Shown here: positions 59,537 through 64,000 of the stretch, piece after piece
How positions within the stretch are numbered: the stretch's first letter is position 1
Layout of the letters: the number at the start of each line of letters is the position of its first letter
Position numbers and translations under genes: made by a program
NCBI GenBank assembly: GCA_050700115.1
Contig: JBOHGG010000021.1
Location: 23,955-87,954 of the forward strand
From: GCA-003244245 sp050700115
GTDB taxonomy: Bacteria > Actinomycetota > Actinomycetes > Mycobacteriales > Pseudonocardiaceae
Length of the DNA stretch: 64,000 bases
Direction: 5' to 3'
Notes under the pieces: generated by a model
Database searches by the model: none
What the model was told of the DNA's origin: nothing
The model's input: only the letters and a program-made list of their open reading frames with translations

Positions 59537-59538
59537 GA

Positions 59539-60135
59539 TCAGTGCAACTGGTTCTGGGTGGCCGCCAGCCCCTGGGCGAGCAGCTGCTCGACGGCGTCCG
59601 CGCAGCGGTCCACCAACAGGTCCAGGTCGCGGCGCTGTACGACGGAGAAGTCGCGCAGCACGAAGTCGGCCGGATCCATCCGGCCCGGCGGGCGGCCGAT
59701 ACCGAAACGCACCCGCAGGTAGTCCCTGCTGCCCAGGGACTCTGAGATCGAGCGCAGCCCGTTGTGCCCACCCTCGCCGCCGCCGCGCTTGAGTTTGAGC
59801 ACGCCGTGGTCGAGGTCCAAGTCGTCGTGGATGACGACCACATCGGTCGGGGGGACCTTGAAGAACCGCGCCGTCGCCGCGACCGCCGGCCCGGAGACGT
59901 TCATGAAGGAGCGTGGGCGGGCCAACACCGCACGCCGCCCGGCCAGCCGCGCTTCCAGGACGTCAGCCCCAGCCTTGTGGGACCTGAAGCGCCCACCCAC
60001 CCGGCGGGCCAGATCATCGACCACCATGGCCCCGACGTTGTGCCGGTTGCTGGCGTAGCTGGGGCCTGGATTGCCCAGACCCACTACAAGGGCGACCTCG
60101 CCGGCGACTTGGTCCGTGGTGCCGTCCGCGGTCAC
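59539..60135 (-). CDS. pth: Peptidyl-tRNA hydrolase
   Basis: 198 residues: VVGLGNPGPSYASNRHNVGAMVVDDLA (catalytic His), RSFMNVSGPAV, VVIHDDLDLDHGVLKLKRGGGEGGHNGLRSI. It releases peptides from peptidyl-tRNA. GTG 60135 chosen because longer in-frame starts overlap rplY. It is 19 bases after the rplY stop, so an operon rplY-pth. Confidence 0.95.
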   Translation of the reverse strand: MTADGTTDQVAGEVALVVGLGNPGPSYASNRHNVGAMVVDDLARRVGGRFRSHKAGADVLEARLAGRRAVLARPRSFMNVSGPAVAATARFFKVPPTDVVVIHDDLDLDHGVLKLKRGGGEGGHNGLRSISESLGSRDYLRVRFGIGRPPGRMDPADFVLRDFSVVQRRDLDLLVDRCADAVEQLLAQGLAATQNQLH

Positions 60136-60154
60136 GGCGTCATCGTGGGCCCGG

Positions 60155-60778
60155 TCAGGCCTGCTCGTCGCCGGGACCAGCCGCTGCGGATGCCGTCTCA
60201 TCTCCGGGCTCATCCTCGGCTGCGAGGTCTTCGGCGGTCGGTGCGCCGACGACGTTGACTACGAGGTACTCCGGATCGGTCCGCAACTCCACACCTGGCG
60301 GCAGCACGACGTCGCCGGCCAGCACCCGGGTGCCGACCGCGGCGCCCTCCACTGAGACCTGGAACTCATCGGGGATCGACATCGCATCTGCTTCGACCTG
60401 CAGTGTTACCAGCTCCTGGGTGACCAGGGTATCCGGAGCGGCGTTGCCGGTGACGACGAGGTAGACGTCCACCACGACCTTCTCGCCGCGCCGGATGATC
60501 AGCAGGTCGACGTGTTCGATGTAGCGGCGGAGAGGATGCACGGTGACAGTCTTGGTCAGCGCGAGTTGCGGCTGACCGCCCACATCGAGGCTCAGCACGG
60601 CGTTGCTGCCCTGTTCTCGCATCACCCGCGCGAACTCCAGCGCAGGCAGCGCCACATGCTGCGGATCGCTACCGTGCCCGTAGAGCACCGCGGGGATCTT
60701 GCCGGCGCGTCGGGTGCGGCGGGCGGCGCCCTTGCCGAACTCGGTGCGCGGCTCGGCAGCGAGACGGACCTCGGACAC
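60155..60778 (-). CDS. rplY: 50S ribosomal protein L25/general stress protein Ctc
   Basis: 207 residues: L25 domain (RTEFGKGAARRTRRAGKIPAVLYGHGSDPQHVALPALEFARVMREQG) plus the C-terminal TL5/Ctc extension. Binds 5S rRNA. The last ~25 residues are an acidic/Ala tail. First gene of the rplY-pth unit. Confidence 0.95.
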   Translation of the reverse strand: MSEVRLAAEPRTEFGKGAARRTRRAGKIPAVLYGHGSDPQHVALPALEFARVMREQGSNAVLSLDVGGQPQLALTKTVTVHPLRRYIEHVDLLIIRRGEKVVVDVYLVVTGNAAPDTLVTQELVTLQVEADAMSIPDEFQVSVEGAAVGTRVLAGDVVLPPGVELRTDPEYLVVNVVGAPTAEDLAAEDEPGDETASAAAGPGDEQA

Positions 60779-61092
60779 TGTGGACTCCTTCGCAGGTTCA
60801 AGGCGCGACGCCGGTGGGCGTGACGCTGGATCGAGCTCAGCGGCCTGCGGCGGTGGTGGCGCCCCGCCCTCGTGACCGGATACGGGCGCGCCCTAGCTTG
60901 AACATCGCGAGCGCGACACCGCCACGTCGATCACGAAGAGCGCCGGGCTCTCCCTCGCCGAGGCAACCCGATGGAGTATAGGCACGCTTGGCGTATGGGC
61001 GTGCACCAGGCCCGTCTACCCCGTACACCAGAGCCGTACACCCCGGGCAGGAGAGCCGGACACACCGGGCACCAGAGCCGGACACACCGGGG
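60779..61092. other. Intergenic region between rplY and prs
   Basis: 314 bases; no gene seen. The rplY promoter is expected near 60800-60870, and the prs-proximal end consists of the four-unit 22-bp repeat. Confidence 0.6.
61005..61092 (-). repeat. 22-bp tandem repeat, four units (family B), directly after prs
   Basis: Units 61005-61026 (degenerate), 61027-61048, 61049-61070 and 61071-61092. Read on the minus strand in phase they give GTGTGTCCGG-N6-TGCCCG. The array ends four bases before the prs stop region. Confidence 0.88.
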
Positions 61093-62079
61093 TTAGGCGT
61101 TGCCGTCGAAGAGGCTGGTCACCGATCCGTCCTCGAAGACCTCATGGATCGCGCGGGCCAGCAGCGGCGCGATGGACAGCACCGTCATCCCAGCGAAGCG
61201 TTTGGCGTCCGGGATGGGCAACGTGTTGGTGAAGATGATCTCGCGAGCGCCGCAGGTGGACAGCCGCTGGGTAGCCAGATCCGACAGCACACCGTGGGTT
61301 GCGGCGACGACCACGTCGGTCGCGCCGTCATCGAGGAGCGCCCGCACGGCGCTGGCCACCGTGCCACCGGTGTCGATCATGTCGTCGATTACCACGCAGA
61401 GCCGCCCCTCGATGTCACCGACCACCCGGTTGGCGACCGCCGTGTTCGGCATGCGAGGGTTGCGAGTTTTGTGGATGAACGCCAGCGGCGTGCCGCCGAG
61501 GGTCTCGGCCCAACGCTCGGCCAGCCGCACCCGGCCGGAGTCCGGTGACACCACAGCCAGCTCACGGCCGGAGTAAGTGTTCTTGATGTGGTCGGCGAGC
61601 ACCGGCAGCGCGAACAGATGGTCTACCGGGCCGTCGAAGAAGCCCTGAATCTGCGAGGTGTGTAGGTCCACCGTCATGATCCGGTTCGCGCCGGCGACCT
61701 TGAACAGGTCGGCGATGAGCCGGGCAGAGATAGGCTCGCGCCCGCGATGTTTCTTGTCCTGGCGACTGTAGCCCCAGAAGGGCATCACGACGGTGATCCG
61801 CTTGGCCGAGGCGCGCTTGAGCGCGTCCACCATGATCAGCTGCTCCATGATGGCGTCGTTGATCGGCGCGGCGTGGGCCTGCACGACGAAGGCGTCGCAA
61901 CCGCGGACCGACTCCTCGAACCGGACGAAGATCTCACCGTTGGCGAATGCGTAGGCCGACTGCGGGGTGACCGCGATGTCGAGTTGCTTGGCCACCTCCT
62001 CGGCTAGCTCGGGGTGGTAGCGCCCAGAGAAGAGCATCAGGCTCTTCTTCGGGATCGCCGACATCGTGGAAAGGCTCAT
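61093..62079 (-). CDS. prs: Ribose-phosphate pyrophosphokinase
   Basis: 328 residues: LMLFSGRYHPELAEEVAKQL, FVRFEESVRGCDAFVVQ, PFWGYSRQDKKHRGREPISARL, VDLHTSQIQGFF and the PRPP loop VVIDDMIDTGGTV. Makes PRPP. The start overlaps the glmU stop (ATGA), so it is coupled to glmU; an ATG at 62064 is a possible shorter start. Confidence 0.96.
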   Translation of the reverse strand: MSLSTMSAIPKKSLMLFSGRYHPELAEEVAKQLDIAVTPQSAYAFANGEIFVRFEESVRGCDAFVVQAHAAPINDAIMEQLIMVDALKRASAKRITVVMPFWGYSRQDKKHRGREPISARLIADLFKVAGANRIMTVDLHTSQIQGFFDGPVDHLFALPVLADHIKNTYSGRELAVVSPDSGRVRLAERWAETLGGTPLAFIHKTRNPRMPNTAVANRVVGDIEGRLCVVIDDMIDTGGTVASAVRALLDDGATDVVVAATHGVLSDLATQRLSTCGAREIIFTNTLPIPDAKRFAGMTVLSIAPLLARAIHEVFEDGSVTSLFDGNA

Positions 62080-63572
62080 GCTTGCTCCTGCCGGGTCTGG
62101 TCACCGTCGGATTGGTCGGGTGGTGGTGCCGCCTGCTGGGCGCGCTTGGCTGCCTCCGCCGCCGGGGTTCCCGGGCGCCGGCGGCTCACCCAGCCCTCGA
62201 CGTTTCGCTGGCGGCCGCGGGCTACCGCCAGTGCCCCCGCCGGCACGTCCTCGGTGATCACCGAGCCGGCCGCGGTGTAGGCGCCGTCACCGATGGTCAC
62301 CGGGGCGACGAACATGTTGTCGGCACCGGTCCGGGTGTGTGCACCCACGATGGTGCGGTGCTTGGCCACCCCGTCGTAGTTGACGAACACCGTTGCCGCG
62401 CCGATGTTGCTGGCCTCCCCGATCGTCGCATCCCCGACGTAGCTCAGATGCGGCACCTTCGCCCCCGGCCCCAACTCCGCGTTCTTGGTCTCCACGAAGG
62501 TGCCGACCTTGGCCCCTGTGCCGATCCGGCTGCCCGGCCGCAGGTAGGCGAACGGGCCGATCTGCGCCCCGTCGGCGACGACAGCGCCGACCGCATGGGT
62601 GCGCACCACAATGGCACCCGCGCCGATGGCGCACCCGGACAGGGTCGAGTCCGGACCGATAGCGGCACCCGGGCCGATTACTGTGCCAGCCTGCAACTGA
62701 ACCCCCGGATGCAGCACGACGTCGGGGGCCAGTTGCACGTCGGTGTCCAGCCGTACTGACGCCGGGTCGATGACGGTGACCCCGGCGCGCATCCAGCGCT
62801 CCAGCAGCCGCCGGTTGTACTCGGCGCCCAGGGCGGCCAGCTGCACCCGATCGTTCACACCGGCCACCTGCCACGGATCTGTGCATGGGTGGGCGCCGAC
62901 CGGCAGTCCATCGGCTCGGACCAGACCCAGTACATCGGTCAGGTACAGCTCGCCCTGGCTGTTGGAGACACCCAGTTTGCTCAGCGCATCGCGGAGCACC
63001 ACGGCGTCGAAGGCGTACACCCCAGAGTTGATCTCGGTGATGGCCCGCTGCGCGGGGGTGGCGTCACGATGCTCGATGATGCCGGTGACCTCACCTGACG
63101 GGTCACGCAATACCCGCCCGTAGCCGGTGGGGTCGGCAACCACCGCGGACAGCACGGTCGCGGCGTGTCCGGTGCGATGGTGCTCAGCGATCAGCCCGGA
63201 CAGCGTGGGAGTGTCCAGCAGCGGCACGTCGCCGTAGCTGACCAGCACCGTCCCGGACAGCCCCGCCGGCAGGATGTCCAGCGCACAGCAGACCGCGTGA
63301 CCGGTGCCGTGCTGCTCGACCTGCACGGCGGCGCGCAACTCGCGACCCAGTGCGGCTTCGACCGTGCGCAGGTGGGCGTGCACAGCGTCGCGGCCGTGGC
63401 CGATGACCGCGACCAGGTGTTCGGGTGCCAGACCAGCGGCAGCCCGCACCGCGTGCTCCACCAGGGGGCGGCCGGCCACCGGATGCAGCACCTTCGGGAT
63501 CGCCGAGTGCATCCGGGTGCCCTCGCCGGCAGCCAGCACGATTGCCGCCGTGAGGCTCCCGCCTGGGAGCAT
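62076..63572 (-). CDS. glmU: Bifunctional GlmU (GlcN-1-P acetyltransferase / UDP-GlcNAc pyrophosphorylase)
   Basis: 498 residues. N-terminal uridylyltransferase: VLAAGEGTRMHSAIPKVLHPVAGRPL, SYGDVPLL, EINSGVYAFD. C-terminal left-handed beta-helix acetyltransferase: FVETKNAELGPGAKVPHLSYVGDATIGEASNIGAATVFVNYDGVAKHRT. Makes UDP-GlcNAc for the cell wall. The last ~45 residues are a low-complexity tail. Confidence 0.96.
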   Translation of the reverse strand: MLPGGSLTAAIVLAAGEGTRMHSAIPKVLHPVAGRPLVEHAVRAAAGLAPEHLVAVIGHGRDAVHAHLRTVEAALGRELRAAVQVEQHGTGHAVCCALDILPAGLSGTVLVSYGDVPLLDTPTLSGLIAEHHRTGHAATVLSAVVADPTGYGRVLRDPSGEVTGIIEHRDATPAQRAITEINSGVYAFDAVVLRDALSKLGVSNSQGELYLTDVLGLVRADGLPVGAHPCTDPWQVAGVNDRVQLAALGAEYNRRLLERWMRAGVTVIDPASVRLDTDVQLAPDVVLHPGVQLQAGTVIGPGAAIGPDSTLSGCAIGAGAIVVRTHAVGAVVADGAQIGPFAYLRPGSRIGTGAKVGTFVETKNAELGPGAKVPHLSYVGDATIGEASNIGAATVFVNYDGVAKHRTIVGAHTRTGADNMFVAPVTIGDGAYTAAGSVITEDVPAGALAVARGRQRNVEGWVSRRRPGTPAAEAAKRAQQAAPPPDQSDGDQTRQEQA

Positions 63573-63690
63573 TGGTCTGCCCCTTCCCTAATCCTGTGTG
63601 GTTGATCCCCGGTAGGGGGATCTCATGGGCGCGCTACCGCCACCGCGCGATGATGACCTCGCTGCCGTCGGACGGCCGCACCGAGCAGCG

Positions 63691-63761
63691 CTCCGCCGCC
63701 AGGATTCGAACCTGGACCATCGGAACCAAAATCCGAGGTGCTGCCTTTACACTACGGCGGA
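63691..63761 (-). tRNA. tRNA-Gln(TTG)
   Basis: 71 nt on the minus strand: acceptor TCCGCCG/CGGCGGA, anticodon loop TTTTGGT (anticodon TTG), T-arm CCAGG-TTCGAAT-CCTGG, discriminator G, no encoded CCA. About 120 bases upstream of glmU. Confidence 0.95.
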
Positions 63762-63912
63762 CGAGCGGGCCACACCCCGCGCGAGCACATGGTGCCACGG
63801 CTCGCCGCCCCGGTCGCGCGACCCTCCCCGGCGTTCTGGATGCAGAACGCGATCAACCGAACCCTCATAGCCTCAGTCTGCTCAGAAAATAACGGTGAGC
63901 GAGGGCTGGTAG

Positions 63913-64000
63913 CTATGCGGCGGGGTGTGTCTGCTCCAGGGTGACCTTGTAGCCGAGCTTTTCCAGGTTGCGGATGGCCTGGCGGCGTTGGTGGTCGTCG
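63913..64000 (-). CDS. C-terminal end of a probable transposase (continues outside window)
   Basis: 29 codons before a TAG: DDHQRRQAIRNLEKLGYKVT then LEQTHPAA. C-termini of this form (RQAIRxLExLGYxVTLEP) occur on IS transposases I remember. Only the end is visible, so family assignment is not possible. Confidence 0.4.
   Translation of the reverse strand, partial: DDHQRRQAIRNLEKLGYKVTLEQTHPAA

Noticed and set aside
61005..61092. CRISPR array near prs
   Set aside because: Units of 22 bp are head-to-tail without spacers; it belongs to the 22-bp repeat family.

Overview
The window is high-GC actinobacterial chromosome, most likely from a Pseudonocardiaceae-type actinomycete. Its housekeeping genes follow, almost gene for gene, the order I remember from Mycobacterium tuberculosis between mprB-pepD (Rv0982-Rv0983) and prsA-glmU (Rv1017c-Rv1018c). 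That comparison is from memory, not from a search. The XRE/DUF5753-DUF397 pair, the Rpf protein, protein O-mannosyltransferase and GTG-rich starts fit the same group.

Layout. 0-10.5 kb is core: envelope-stress kinase MprB (partial) and HtrA protease PepD, a MogA/MoaB protein, MscL, an SAF-domain protein, a CIRCE-controlled FmdB/Ruc-type zinc protein, 5-formyl-THF cyclo-ligase, GalU, the gephyrin-like Glp, an acetyltransferase, the Glp receptor GlpR and tRNA-Ala. 10.6-34 kb is accessory DNA that starts right after tRNA-Ala. It holds an AbiE toxin-antitoxin pair, a large 2OG-Fe(II) oxygenase, an intact YefM-YoeB pair and a dead second antitoxin copy. It also holds fragments of a TOTE-type helicase, transposase, resolvase and TIR protein, several small regulator-effector modules with clear operators (ArsR/SRPBCC, MarR/hydrolase/DUF2218, SDR/TetR), a lipase, a MobA fused to a MoaD-like domain, a Tyr/Gly/His-rich small protein beside an ABC exporter, a dienelactone hydrolase, an orphan ParB-like protein and a membrane redox pair (DUF6529 + Rieske).

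34-40 kb returns to core (pmt, rsmI, a prolyl oligopeptidase, pabB). 40-49 kb is a second accessory block: a Baeyer-Villiger-type monooxygenase, XRE/DUF397, Uma2 proteins, a GH65-HAD fusion with trehalose-6-phosphate phosphatase, IS110 debris and an ECF sigma factor. 49.9-63.8 kb is core again: metG, tatD, rpfB, ksgA, ispE, an ABC-F protein, a fatty acyl-AMP ligase, pth, rplY, prs, glmU and tRNA-Gln. The window closes in the 3' end of a probable transposase.

A pattern that gene annotation does not explain is a set of short repeats placed directly after stop codons: a 22-bp tandem unit (GYGTGTCCG-N7-TGCACG) at four loci, a GTGAGTGG hairpin at two loci, an ATGGAGAC palindrome at two loci, and very long near-perfect hairpins at 5.4, 6.6 and 51.7 kb. 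No CRISPR array, rRNA or replication origin was seen.
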